Below, piece by piece: positions 1-7,502 of a stretch of DNA of 64,000 bases. Made by a program: the position numbers and the translations under genes. How positions within the stretch are numbered: the first letter of the stretch is position 1; each line of letters opens with the position of its first letter. The notes beneath the pieces are model-generated. The model worked only from the letters and a program-made list of their open reading frames with translations. It was not told the origin of the DNA and did not search any database. The DNA comes from a virus. The DNA is taken from the IMG/VR virus record IMGVR_UViG_3300027917_000033, positions 1-64,000 of that record; one strand, 5' to 3'.

Positions 1-91
1 CGTCCGGGGGGGGGAGGGGGGGGGACCACGGGGAAGGGGGGAGGAGGCCCGGTGGGGGGTGGGCGATTTAATCTTTCGCGAGAGGAATATT

Positions 92-287
<196 letters not shown>

Positions 288-319
288 AAAAGTATTTTAA
301 AAGTATTTCGGAGGAGTTG

Positions 320-457
320 ATGGCTAGCTTCATAGAGGAAATGGCACCAATGTTCAGCTGGTGGTCACTCGTTTGGTTCATTACCGTGGTGGTTCTATTC
401 ATTCCAATAATCGTGACACATATCCTAACACGTGACTCATATGAGCATGAAGATTGA
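320..457 (+). CDS. Small single-pass membrane protein (45 aa)
   Basis: The start is fixed by a strong ribosome binding site, GGAGGAG at 310-316, followed by ATG at 320. The protein has a short acidic N-terminus, one hydrophobic segment at about residues 12-36 rich in Trp, Val and Ile, and a charged C-terminal tail. The family is not recognised; holin-like, superinfection-exclusion or regulatory roles cannot be told apart. Its TGA overlaps the ATG of the next gene by one base, so the two are probably translationally coupled. It heads the first cargo-like cluster. Confidence 0.7.
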   Translation: MASFIEEMAPMFSWWSLVWFITVVVLFIPIIVTHILTRDSYEHED

Positions 458-816
458 TGTACAAGACCTTCCTGACGAAGACCATCCTGACGATCAACCA
501 CGATCATTTAATGGGCGGCAACTTGGCGGCGTTATGCATGTATGAATTCTTAAAGAATGACGCCACAATCCACACCACCACCATATACGAGCATGAGCTC
601 AAGAAATCTCACTCGGTATTCCAGATATCGAAGGGTGGTAAGAATGCTGACATAGTAGTATATGAAGATGGCAGAGTATTGTGCAAAAAATGGCTTAGCA
701 GAGGCATCACTGGACTAAAGGACCTAAAGTTTTGTGACCAACTTGGTACGCTCAAGACTAATTTATACGACCCAGAATGCTTCGATAAGATAAAGAAGTT
801 CATCACTAATTCCTAG
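457..816 (+). CDS. DPxSF-domain protein, no leader
   Basis: This 119-aa protein ends with the hallmark of the repeated family, NLYDPECFDKIKKFI, preceded by strands containing VVYEDGRV. The N-terminal helix has YEFLKND in place of the usual YLxENGI. It lacks the MKLxxLYE leader seen in most paralogues. ATG at 457 overlaps the stop of the membrane-protein gene and is preferred over the in-frame TTG just before it. Function is unknown; family membership is clear from the C-terminal motif. Confidence 0.75.
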   Translation: MYKTFLTKTILTINHDHLMGGNLAALCMYEFLKNDATIHTTTIYEHELKKSHSVFQISKGGKNADIVVYEDGRVLCKKWLSRGITGLKDLKFCDQLGTLKTNLYDPECFDKIKKFITNS

Positions 817-848
817 AAAACCGATCCCCAGATAGCAAACATAACATA
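805..848. repeat. Intergenic repeat, copy 1 (contiguous)
   Basis: Two blocks are adjacent here: ACTAATTCCTAGAA (805-818) and a 32-base block with core GATAGCAAACATAACATA (817-848). Both recur near 3807-4007, with one C/T difference in the second block, but there they are separated by about 155 bases carrying a small basic gene. Both copies end immediately before a DPxSF-family start codon, so a promoter or leader role is likely. Confidence 0.8.
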
Positions 849-850
849 GG

Positions 851-1225
851 ATGGCGATCATGAAATGTCCGCGAAAAGCTGTATCGTATTCATTTCCGTA
901 CGATACGCACACGTACACCCAGCACATCCAGGATTACCAGTGCATCATAAGTCGCTACCTTCAAGAAATCTTCCCCTCCCTCATAATAGACGACGAAACT
1001 TGGTTGGACGTTATTACCATCAGCCACAAGAGAGTGGACACTTGGAAGCAGCTCAGCGATGGTCCATTTGTGGATATTATAATACGGCGGAACGGTAGAG
1101 TGGTGGTAAAGTACGTGGGAGATACGGATCATGAGGATGCCCAAGTGGAAGTGGAAGAGGTTGAGGTCTCCTTGTATGATCCAGAATCGTTGCCAAGGAT
1201 CTCAGAAATTGTGAGTAAGTTATGA
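851..1225 (+). CDS. DPxSF-domain protein
   Basis: This 124-aa protein has the C-terminal motif SLYDPESLPRISEIV and a central strand IIIRRNGRVVVKYV that matches the diversified middle of the family. The N-terminus is Tyr/His-rich and has no leader of the MKLxxLYE type. It starts at ATG 851 directly after the intergenic repeat; ATG 860 is an in-frame alternative. Its stop overlaps the next start as ATGA. Function unknown. Confidence 0.75.
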   Translation: MAIMKCPRKAVSYSFPYDTHTYTQHIQDYQCIISRYLQEIFPSLIIDDETWLDVITISHKRVDTWKQLSDGPFVDIIIRRNGRVVVKYVGDTDHEDAQVEVEEVEVSLYDPESLPRISEIVSKL

Positions 1226-1641
1226 AGCTTAAGAACCTGCACGAAGCGGTACACCATACGGGGCCTGACGACTACAACATGATCGATCTAATCGTGCAGT
1301 ATATCGAGAAGAATACGAAGGGGCTGCGTGCGCACATCGTGCCGTCCTCAATCATCGGGACCGGGGGTGAAAAAATAATCGTTTCCGCAAAGGGGGAAGA
1401 CTGGAAACATACCAATTATCCGCCATCGGAATATTTCCGTAAGCCCCGTACCTCTCGATTGCTGAGCACGGTCGTCCCTAAGACACCGTTCGTCTCTATC
1501 CTACTATATGGTGACGGCCAGGTATTCATGAATTATGTCTCGATGGTCGTCAGCCACAGTAAGACCGTCTCCATTTATGAACCGGATTCTTTACAGAGAA
1601 TCGTGAAATTCATTGTGCAGGCGTATGAATACCCTACATGA
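1222..1641 (+). CDS. DPxSF-domain protein with LHE leader
   Basis: This 139-aa protein starts MKLKNLHEAV. The LHE tripeptide followed by Ala matches the T4-type prohead protease consensus (L/I)-x-E before a small residue. Its C-terminal motif is SIYEPDSLQRIVKFI, and a strand reading VSILLYGDGQVFM lies in the middle. ATGA overlaps join it to both neighbours. I infer a packaged internal protein cut after residue 8; its biochemical role is unknown. Confidence 0.8.
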   Translation: MKLKNLHEAVHHTGPDDYNMIDLIVQYIEKNTKGLRAHIVPSSIIGTGGEKIIVSAKGEDWKHTNYPPSEYFRKPRTSRLLSTVVPKTPFVSILLYGDGQVFMNYVSMVVSHSKTVSIYEPDSLQRIVKFIVQAYEYPT

Positions 1642-1657
1642 GAGCGCTGGCCGTGAG
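1632..1657. repeat. 26-bp exact repeat, copy 1 (partner 2012-2037)
   Basis: A 26-bp stretch beginning CCCTACATGAGAGCGC is identical at 1632-1657 and 2012-2037. Here it spans the stop of one gene and the start of the next. In the second copy the same DNA is read as the SLHESAGRE leader of the next paralogue. This marks recombination between family members. Confidence 0.9.
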
Positions 1658-2009
1658 ACTTAAGACCTTATTTGAGAGCGCAGAGGCCTACGGTGATCTG
1701 CTCCTTGCCTATCTGAACGAAAGGGGTATAGAAGCCAAGACCCGTCACCCTAAAATGAGTCTTGGTAGCTCAGAATATAAAGACGGGACGATGAGGTGCA
1801 TGACTATTGTGGTCGATATGCCTCAGAGGCCAACTTCTGAGTTACCACCGATTATCAGGATTCGGACCTTTGAAGATGGCCACACATTGGCATGGTGGAT
1901 AGGGGGCCCACCTAGGCCCAAAAATTTGGGCCTTAAGACGAACATGCACGACCCGGATTCTTACCAGAAGATAGAAGCCTTCATTAGGGAGCATCTTGAT
2001 GAGGCTTAA
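1638..2009 (+). CDS. DPxSF-domain protein with LFE leader
   Basis: ATG 1638 overlaps the upstream stop, but the in-frame GTG at 1653 would give the family-type leader RLKTLFES with an LFE cleavage tripeptide, so 1653 may be the true start (118 aa). The first five residues come from a repeat shared with the next gene. Domain features are AYLNERGIEA in the first helix and NMHDPDSYQKIEAFI at the C-terminus. The stop overlaps the next gene out of frame. Inferred packaged protein; function unknown. Confidence 0.8.
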   Translation: MRALAVRLKTLFESAEAYGDLLLAYLNERGIEAKTRHPKMSLGSSEYKDGTMRCMTIVVDMPQRPTSELPPIIRIRTFEDGHTLAWWIGGPPRPKNLGLKTNMHDPDSYQKIEAFIREHLDEA

Positions 2010-2718
2010 ATCCCTACATGAGAGCGCTGGCCGTGAGGTGGCCAATCTCCTCAGGGCATACCTGGAGGAGAACGGGATAGAAGTATCTCAGTTTAGAGAA
2101 TGGTCTATCAACAGTTCTCTGGGGATACAGAGAGGAGATAGGTGGGCACGCATAATGGTGCACGACAGTGGTAGAATAGACATTTCGTTAACCAGGGACA
2201 GGGGACCGAGCTACTGGAAGTGGGGGACTCCGCATCTAGACAAGCATCGCGTATTCAACTTCCACGATCCTGACTCCTTCCAGAAAGTGGAAGCCTTAAT
2301 TAGGGATCACTTGGACGTAGATGCACCTGGGCCAAGATTGCCGAGCCTACCCATCCATGAGAGCCAAAGGGTAGCGGATCCGTATACGGTAGCCGAGCTA
2401 CTGGCGAAGTTTATACGCGATGCCAGGCTTCCTGGCTACCCTACTGTAGAGGAGCCCTACAAGAAGTATAAGTTCCGGAACCTTGTAGGTCACTGTGCGA
2501 CCATTATTGTCAGGCGGCTTGCGCCTTCTACATCTGGGTTCGACCAAATAGCCAACATAGTTGTACACGAGGATGGTGACCTCATATGGCGGGTAGGTTT
2601 GTGTATCTCGGGTTGTGAAAATCCGATAATTGGGGTCTCTCAATACAGGGACAATTTCCACCGCCCAGAGTCGTTTGAGAAGATAGTGAATACGCTACGG
2701 GATTGGTGGATGAGATAA
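1999..2718 (+). CDS. Two-module DPxSF protein with LHE and internal IHE motifs
   Basis: This protein of about 239 aa has two tandem family modules. The leader MRLKSLHESAG carries LHE before Ser. Module 1 contains AYLEENGIEV and ends FHDPDSFQKVEALI. A linker with PIHES follows at about residue 120, giving a second (L/I)-x-E site exactly between modules. Module 2 has YTVAELLAKFIRDARLPGYP and ends FHRPESFEKIVNTL. Module 2 closely resembles the gene at 49045, about 47 kb away. Cleavage at both sites would release two separate domains. ATG 1999 is preferred over TTG 1996. Confidence 0.8.
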   Translation: MRLKSLHESAGREVANLLRAYLEENGIEVSQFREWSINSSLGIQRGDRWARIMVHDSGRIDISLTRDRGPSYWKWGTPHLDKHRVFNFHDPDSFQKVEALIRDHLDVDAPGPRLPSLPIHESQRVADPYTVAELLAKFIRDARLPGYPTVEEPYKKYKFRNLVGHCATIIVRRLAPSTSGFDQIANIVVHEDGDLIWRVGLCISGCENPIIGVSQYRDNFHRPESFEKIVNTLRDWWMR

Positions 2719-2786
2719 TATGTTCAAACTCGACGACATCCGAGTGGACTGATCTGGGCCACCCACCACTTGAAAGGGGGAGCACG

Positions 2787-2867
2787 ATGAAATGTCCAAT
2801 GGGAGGCTGTTCTCGATGCGGGATCATGTGTGCTGGCGGGAAGCCAAAACCAAGACCCACCAAATGA
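2787..2867 (+). CDS. Cys-rich microprotein (26 aa)
   Basis: ATG 2787 is preceded by a strong GGGGGAG ribosome binding site. The 26-aa product is rich in Cys (C-x4-C-x2-C-x3-C) with a Lys/Pro tail, compatible with a small metal-binding knuckle. It fills most of the only sizeable gap in this part of the cluster. No family is recognised, and a random short frame cannot be excluded. Confidence 0.45.
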   Translation: MKCPMGGCSRCGIMCAGGKPKPRPTK

Positions 2868-2943
2868 ACTGCTTTGCAAGGATCCTGATGTCAGGGAAAC
2901 CTTGTAGGAAATATGCCAGAATCCGCGAAGTCGGAAACCAAAG

Positions 2944-3306
2944 ATGAAACTTAGTAACCTGTACGAGAGCGCGAGGGACTTCACGAGGATCATTTATGAG
3001 TTCCTGAATGGCACGGAGGTGGCCGGGTCGATGCAGCTGATAGGCGGTGAATTGGCCCATTTCGTCAGAATATACGACGATCATGAGGCTATTACAGACA
3101 TCAAGGCAAACAACGTCGGAGAAGCAACCATAAAAGTGCGCAGGAGGATTCCACGCATGAAGTGGCCTAATTATGAACGGGACACACTTGGCCGGTGGTG
3201 GGCCACTGGGGGTCTGGCATTGGTGTTCGAGGCGAAGATCGACCTGTACGAACCGGGGAGCCTGGAGAAACTATTGGATTACGTGAGATTCCGGAAGACC
3301 GTATGA
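2944..3306 (+). CDS. DPxSF-domain protein with LYE leader
   Basis: This 120-aa protein starts MKLSNLYESA (LYE before Ser). An N-terminal helix IIYEFLNGTEV and the C-terminal motif IDLYEPGSLEKLLDYV define the family. The middle is Arg/Trp-rich and unlike its neighbours, as expected for diversified cargo. ATGA overlap with the next gene. Inferred packaged protein of unknown function. Confidence 0.8.
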   Translation: MKLSNLYESARDFTRIIYEFLNGTEVAGSMQLIGGELAHFVRIYDDHEAITDIKANNVGEATIKVRRRIPRMKWPNYERDTLGRWWATGGLALVFEAKIDLYEPGSLEKLLDYVRFRKTV

Positions 3307-3632
3307 AGCTGTACGACCCTGATGAGTTACTGTCTTTTCTCTATAATTGCAAAATTACTGCCGATGATTTGTTGCTTGAGAAGATACTGGGGGAGTATCT
3401 AACAGAGAACGGAATTGAGGTGTACATGGACGGTGGGCTAGTTACGGTAAAGAAGGGGGTCTCTACTCAATTCTGCTTCGATTGCCTTTGCCTTCCTGGT
3501 ATTATCAGAGTGTTCTACATTGACAAAGTAAACTGGTCCCGTAGTGGGTTTGTTGATGAAGAGTTCTCGATATATGATCCGGAAGAATTGGAAAGGATGA
3601 TTAAATTTATTAAGGATTATCCTCGATCTTGA
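3303..3632 (+). CDS. DPxSF-domain protein
   Basis: This 109-aa protein uses ATG 3303, which overlaps the upstream stop as ATGA; the same frame is open further upstream, but that part overlaps the previous gene. The start MKLYDPDELLSFL itself resembles the DPxSF motif, as though a C-terminal fragment had become an N-terminus. The rest has EYLTENGIEV and ends SIYDPEELERMIKFI. There is no clear (L/I)-x-E leader. Function unknown. Confidence 0.75.
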   Translation: MKLYDPDELLSFLYNCKITADDLLLEKILGEYLTENGIEVYMDGGLVTVKKGVSTQFCFDCLCLPGIIRVFYIDKVNWSRSGFVDEEFSIYDPEELERMIKFIKDYPRS

Positions 3633-3637
3633 CGGCG

Positions 3638-3811
3638 ATGAACAGAAAGTATGCCTGGATGGCCAGAGAAACAGAGTGGTTCAAGAACATGACAGAACCA
3701 CTGGAGATATTGCGTAGGCCTTTGGGAAGCCCTCGAAGCGTACGAAAAGTATGGCCGTCTAGGTTCTCAATGCGAAATATCGCAAACCGAAAAATCCGAA
3801 AATACCACTAA
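3638..3811 (+). CDS. Small basic protein (57 aa), hypothetical
   Basis: A basic, Arg-rich open frame with several Trp and Met residues. It lies between two family genes and ends just before the first block of the split intergenic repeat. No ribosome binding site is obvious and no family is recognised. It may be a decayed paralogue or a spurious frame. Confidence 0.35.
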   Translation: MNRKYAWMARETEWFKNMTEPLEILRRPLGSPRSVRKVWPSRFSMRNIANRKIRKYH

Positions 3812-3841
3812 TTCCTAGAAGTATGGAATTCGAGGTACATA

Positions 3842-3994
3842 GTGGCAAAGAAGGCTAAGAAGCTTGGTAGCCTAAGTAAGCTGAAGATTCTTCGCGCTTA
3901 TAATCTAGCTACAGATTCACTTACAATCAAAAGCGCTAACAAGACCAAGCGTAAGGCATCTGCACGCCCTCGAAAAAAACCGATCCCTAGATAG
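3842..3994 (+). CDS. Very basic small protein (50 aa)
   Basis: GTG 3842 follows a GAGG ribosome binding site at 3832-3835. The product is about one third Lys/Arg, starting MAKKAKKLG and ending ARPRKKPIPR. It could bind nucleic acid or pack with DNA in the head. It occupies the DNA that separates the two halves of the intergenic repeat, and its last codons lie inside the second half. Whether it was inserted here or lost from the first copy is unclear. Confidence 0.5.
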   Translation: MAKKAKKLGSLSKLKILRAYNLATDSLTIKSANKTKRKASARPRKKPIPR

Positions 3995-4007
3995 CAAACA
4001 TAACATA
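3976..4007. repeat. Intergenic repeat, copy 2 (split from its first block)
   Basis: This block matches 817-848 with one C/T difference and ends at the start codon of the next family gene. Its companion block ACTAATTCCTAGAA lies upstream at 3807-3820. The intervening DNA carries the small basic gene at 3842. Confidence 0.85.
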
Positions 4008-4234
4008 TGGAAGTAGACCCGTCACAGTTAATTGTTTCCTACTTGCACGAGAACGGCATAAAAGCAACCAATAGACCGGTTCACCCAGGATTGATTGTAT
4101 TTGTTGCAAATGAGGGGTGGAGATACGTAGATGTGGAGGATCATTTAGTGACAATAGATAAGTTCAAGGGTGACCTACACGATCCCGCATGCCTACAGAG
4201 ATTAACAGAATACCTGTGGAAATTGGGTGCGTGA
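4007..4234 (+). CDS. Minimal DPxSF-domain protein (75 aa)
   Basis: This is the shortest clear family member: SYLHENGIKATN in helix 1, then about 35 residues of strands, then DLHDPACLQRLTEYL. It therefore outlines the minimal domain. There is no leader. The start lies directly behind the intergenic repeat, and the stop overlaps the next start as GTGA. Function unknown. Confidence 0.75.
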   Translation: MEVDPSQLIVSYLHENGIKATNRPVHPGLIVFVANEGWRYVDVEDHLVTIDKFKGDLHDPACLQRLTEYLWKLGA

Positions 4235-4608
4235 AACTAAAGACACTGCGTGAAACGACCGATGACGAAACTAAAATAGTGGTAGATTCCATCGTTGAAT
4301 ATTTCGTGGACAATGGAATTTTTGCTTGGAATCGCCACTACATGAACGGGGAAAAGACAAATGAAATATGTGTGAATGCTGGTGAGGGGCTGAAGATAAT
4401 TATGCTCTACCTTTTCCCACATAGGATACTGATAGGGTTTAATGCTATGCATCTGTCTTACAAACAGAAGAAAATACTACAATACGTGACACCCAGATTC
4501 TTAGGTGAAGTCAATATCAACGATCCGGATTCTTATTCAAAATTGCTGAAGATAGTTAAGAAGGCACTAAATGAAGTTAAAGATCTTATACAATTAGGAA
4601 CAACATGA
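4231..4608 (+). CDS. DPxSF-domain protein with LRE leader
   Basis: GTG 4231 overlaps the previous stop and restores the family leader MKLKTLRETT (LRE before Thr); the frame is open further upstream, but without such a leader. The 125-aa product has EYFVDNGIFAWN and ends NINDPDSYSKLLKIV plus a basic tail. Inferred packaged protein; function unknown. Confidence 0.8.
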   Translation: MKLKTLRETTDDETKIVVDSIVEYFVDNGIFAWNRHYMNGEKTNEICVNAGEGLKIIMLYLFPHRILIGFNAMHLSYKQKKILQYVTPRFLGEVNINDPDSYSKLLKIVKKALNEVKDLIQLGTT

Positions 4609-4967
4609 AATTAGAAAATTTATACGAACGGGAACATGATGATAGTGATGTTGTAACAGTTGCCAACGCACTCATGACGTACCTGTCTGATAATGGAATT
4701 ATGAGCGTCAAAATTGGACATCCATTCCCGAGTGTCTATGATGATGGTTCGTGGGCAAAAGTGCAACAAATAATGGTGGGTAATATAACGATAGTTGTGC
4801 GCAGTAACGGAGTGGTGCGTATATGGCCATCGACAAAAGATACAAGGTATTTAGCATTAGAAGTCGATATACACGATCCAGATTCTTTCCCAAAGGTACT
4901 TGAATTCGTCAAGGCACAAAGCAATGCACGTGAAGACGTAATCGGTAGACACCGTCTGGGCTATTAA
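4605..4967 (+). CDS. DPxSF-domain protein with LYE leader
   Basis: This 120-aa protein starts MKLENLYERE. It contains TYLSDNGIMSV and IVVRSNGVVRIWP, and ends DIHDPDSFPKVLEFVKA. The last 70 bp of the domain are identical at DNA level to part of the two-module gene at 5136, showing recent gene conversion or duplication. ATGA overlaps on its 5' side. Function unknown; packaged cargo inferred. Confidence 0.82.
   Translation: MKLENLYEREHDDSDVVTVANALMTYLSDNGIMSVKIGHPFPSVYDDGSWAKVQQIMVGNITIVVRSNGVVRIWPSTKDTRYLALEVDIHDPDSFPKVLEFVKAQSNAREDVIGRHRLGY
4848..4917. repeat. 70-bp perfect repeat, copy 1 (partner 5376-5445)
   Basis: Seventy consecutive identical bases encode the end of the DPxSF domain in two neighbouring paralogues (4848-4917 and 5376-5445). 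The surrounding sequences differ strongly, so the exchange is recent and limited to the C-terminal module. Confidence 0.95.
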
Positions 4968-4981
4968 TGAAGGAGGTGTCC

Positions 4982-5131
4982 GTGTGCCCACATGATGATT
5001 TCGACATCTTGTATGAAGATGAATTCTATGAAATTGTAGTAAGAAAATGTAAGGACTGTGGGCAAATCGAAGTAAACGCGGAGTGGGCTGATGTCGAGTG
5101 GCTCAGGTCCATTATAGCTGATATAGATTGA
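4982..5131 (+). CDS. Small zinc-ribbon-like protein (49 aa)
   Basis: GTG 4982 is placed by the near-perfect ribosome binding site AAGGAGG at 4970-4976; ATG 4967 in the same frame would include that site. The acidic product has Cys and His near the N-terminus (MCPHDD) and CKDCG at about residues 23-27, suggesting a single metal site. It sits between two family genes but shares none of their motifs. Function unknown. Confidence 0.6.
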   Translation: MCPHDDFDILYEDEFYEIVVRKCKDCGQIEVNAEWADVEWLRSIIADID

Positions 5132-5135
5132 TAAT

Positions 5136-5801
5136 ATGAAGCTTAATACACTATACGAAACGCTGGGTTCGGATTACCCAAGAGAAACAGTTATACGAGC
5201 ATTGTATAAATACCTTGTTGATAATGGTATCCCACGGTCGAAGATTGACGATGGTTTGTCCGCAGTCCTATATATTGGCGGAAGTCCTGGATCTTCGCCA
5301 CGTCGTAATTATATCAGGATTATCGACCCTGAAGATCACATTATTCATGTGGCGTATCATGGGGATCGTCCTCATTATTTAGCATTAGAAGTCGATATAC
5401 ACGATCCAGATTCTTTCCCAAAGGTACTTGAATTCGTCAAGGCACGTAAAGACGTGGTCGGTGAGTCGTTATATGAAGATCACCCATTACTGATCAACTT
5501 GATTGCCCAATATTTATTGGATAACGGAATCAGAAGCGAGAAGCTGGGTTCTTTTGGTAGCGCCCAGCTAGTCGTACCACCTGTATCACGCGCATCTCTG
5601 AAGTCTCCAGGTTTGCCATCTCGCCAGCAGATCAGGATTTGGGCTTTTGACAATGGGTTAATAGATGCCATCCATTATACCAATCCCAACATCGCCTCAC
5701 CTTTCAGGGTGCATTTGAACGTTCATGATCCAGGTAGTCTGGAAAAGTTGAAAGACTTCATCATGAAATTCGAAGATGTTTGGACGGCAGCTATAGCGTG
5801 A
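5136..5801 (+). CDS. Two-module DPxSF protein with two LYE motifs
   Basis: This 221-aa protein starts MKLNTLYETL. Module 1 has KYLVDNGIPRS and DIHDPDSFPKVLEFV. A linker with GESLYEDHP at about residue 112 gives a second LYE site, and module 2 has QYLLDNGIRSEK and NVHDPGSLEKLKDFI. Like the 1999 gene, the second (L/I)-x-E tripeptide lies precisely at the module border, as expected for a leader retained after gene fusion or kept for processing. Stop overlaps the next GTG. Confidence 0.83.
   Translation: MKLNTLYETLGSDYPRETVIRALYKYLVDNGIPRSKIDDGLSAVLYIGGSPGSSPRRNYIRIIDPEDHIIHVAYHGDRPHYLALEVDIHDPDSFPKVLEFVKARKDVVGESLYEDHPLLINLIAQYLLDNGIRSEKLGSFGSAQLVVPPVSRASLKSPGLPSRQQIRIWAFDNGLIDAIHYTNPNIASPFRVHLNVHDPGSLEKLKDFIMKFEDVWTAAIA
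5376..5445. repeat. 70-bp perfect repeat, copy 2
   Basis: Identical to 4848-4917. Here it encodes the end of the first module of the two-module gene. Confidence 0.95.
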
Positions 5802-6178
5802 AGCTATACACGCAGCTAATCTATGAATTTCTAAAAGAAAACGGAATCCAGTCTTATCATACGACAATTCTTAACTATGATTGCATTTTCATAACGATGG
5901 ACCCCCACTTCGCGGCAGAAGATTACCCTGGGGGATTCTTCAGGACCAACGAGTATAGTGCGATAGGGATATGGCCAAATGACAACGGTGTGGTGACGAT
6001 GGAATATGAAAATCCAGATTATAAGCCAGCTAGGACACTTCCATATGGCGGTGTCCGCCACATACACAAGTGGTATCCAGACACGATGGATGTCAACATA
6101 CATGATCCTAACAGCCTACAGGAAATACTGGCATTCATCAAGAAGTACCCAGACACATTTGATAGAAACTATACATGA
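5798..6178 (+). CDS. DPxSF-domain protein
   Basis: GTG 5798 overlaps the previous stop (GTGA). The product of about 126 aa begins MKLYTQLIYEFLKENGI, so the leader region runs straight into the first helix of the domain. An IYE tripeptide is present, but it lies inside that helix and may not be a processing site. It ends DVNIHDPNSLQEILAFIKK. Function unknown. Confidence 0.78.
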   Translation: MKLYTQLIYEFLKENGIQSYHTTILNYDCIFITMDPHFAAEDYPGGFFRTNEYSAIGIWPNDNGVVTMEYENPDYKPARTLPYGGVRHIHKWYPDTMDVNIHDPNSLQEILAFIKKYPDTFDRNYT

Positions 6179-6462
6179 AACTCAATAACTTGTCAGAATC
6201 AGACGCCGAAAGGGCAAACCTGACATTGAGGGTGATCTATATGTGGTTGTTAGAAAACGGATGGTATGCTAATGCCATCAATATGCATGATTGGGAGAAT
6301 GTAATATTGTTTGATAATATCAGCATAGAAATAGATTATGACGGGGATGTACAAGCTATAACTAATGAAGAACCACATCACAGTATATATATTGATTTAC
6401 ATGATCCACAATGTTTTGGCAAATTAGCTGAATTCCTTAATGAGTACGAGCCAAAGAAATGA
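6175..6462 (+). CDS. DPxSF-domain protein with LSE leader
   Basis: This 95-aa protein starts MKLNNLSESD (LSE before Ser). It has MWLLENGWYA in helix 1 and ends DLHDPQCFGKLAEFLNEY. It overlaps both neighbours by ATGA. Inferred packaged protein; function unknown. Confidence 0.8.
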   Translation: MKLNNLSESDAERANLTLRVIYMWLLENGWYANAINMHDWENVILFDNISIEIDYDGDVQAITNEEPHHSIYIDLHDPQCFGKLAEFLNEYEPKK

Positions 6463-6788
6463 ATATAATCGCCGGGCAACTAGATTTTAGGACAATTACG
6501 ACTTGCCTGAAAGAATATCTTAATGACAATGGCATCACGAGGGTAATAACAGTAGGTGAGAATCTGTTAACATGCGCAGACCTGACGATATCTCTTAACG
6601 GGTATAGCAAGGAGATACAAAACAGTTCTTGGGCAACCATAGAAATATTTGATGATGGAAAATATAAACTGGTCATAGTTGTACGCCGTAGAGACCGATA
6701 TAGTAATGAGATCAATTATGGCTCTGTTTATGATCCTGATAGCTTTCCTAAGATACTTGAATCTATAAAGAAGCGCTATGAAAATTAG
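6459..6788 (+). CDS. DPxSF-domain protein, no leader
   Basis: This 109-aa protein has EYLNDNGITRV, a strand region with IEIFDDGKYKLVI, and the ending SVYDPDSFPKILESI. Its N-terminus lacks an MKLxxLYE leader. It overlaps the next gene by 11 bases. Function unknown. Confidence 0.78.
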   Translation: MNIIAGQLDFRTITTCLKEYLNDNGITRVITVGENLLTCADLTISLNGYSKEIQNSSWATIEIFDDGKYKLVIVVRRRDRYSNEINYGSVYDPDSFPKILESIKKRYEN

Positions 6789-7488
6789 CGAGTTATACGA
6801 ATCGACACTACTATGGAGTACTCCCAATAATCGGAGAAAGGTGAACGCTTGGGCCAAAGCTATCAGTGAATACCTCAAGGAAGAAGGTTTCCCGGCGCAC
6901 CGCCCATGTATAGATGAGATAGTGGTCGCCAAAGAATATGGAACCCACCCCCACACTAGAATAGTTGTAAACACAGATGGGCAAATAAGTGTGTGGCACG
7001 TGGGGCCTACCACAAAGCCATTTGAAGTGTCTATTTACGATCCGGACAGCTTCGAGATAATAAAAGAGTTCGTTAGTCGCTACAAATATGACCTTATAAT
7101 AAGTCGTGACGACTGGGTACGAGGACGAGGGCCTGTCGCCGAAGATACATGGCAGACAATGGCGGCAAGTTCAGAAGCGCTCGCCGCTTTAGCGTCATAC
7201 CTAGAAGATGATGGTTTTTATATAAAATCTCTTGTGCCATGGCGCACTATCACTGGCAGCAAAGGTCACTATCTCAGTGTGTATATGTCACCAGAAGAAA
7301 GCCGACGGGCAGAGTTTTTTAGACTAGTAGTAAGTTTACCAGATGATTCGCTAAAAGCAAGAATATACAGGTTGGGACCTGCTGCTCAACATTTATACGG
7401 AGAAATGTCAAACATGTTATTTGACTTGGCAGAACCGGGTTCATTCCGAAAAATAGCAGCAAGAATGCGCGAGCTGGCCGGGTATTAG
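6778..7488 (+). CDS. Two-module DPxSF protein with LYE leader
   Basis: This 236-aa protein starts MKISELYEST. Module 1 has EYLKEEGFPAH and SIYDPDSFEIIKEFV; module 2 has SYLEDDGFYIK and ends DLAEPGSFRKIAARM. The module-2 variant AEPGSF links this cluster to the ADPN-type variants in the cluster at 44388-49425. No clear (L/I)-x-E tripeptide stands at the module border, unlike the two other tandem proteins. Function unknown. Confidence 0.8.
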   Translation: MKISELYESTLLWSTPNNRRKVNAWAKAISEYLKEEGFPAHRPCIDEIVVAKEYGTHPHTRIVVNTDGQISVWHVGPTTKPFEVSIYDPDSFEIIKEFVSRYKYDLIISRDDWVRGRGPVAEDTWQTMAASSEALAALASYLEDDGFYIKSLVPWRTITGSKGHYLSVYMSPEESRRAEFFRLVVSLPDDSLKARIYRLGPAAQHLYGEMSNMLFDLAEPGSFRKIAARMRELAGY

Positions 7489-7502
7489 TATTTTAAATCC
7501 TA

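Noticed and set aside
441-542. A 34-codon frame starting at ATG 441
   Set aside because: It overlaps the end of the membrane-protein gene and the start of the first DPxSF gene in another frame; the latter pair is better supported by coupling and motifs.
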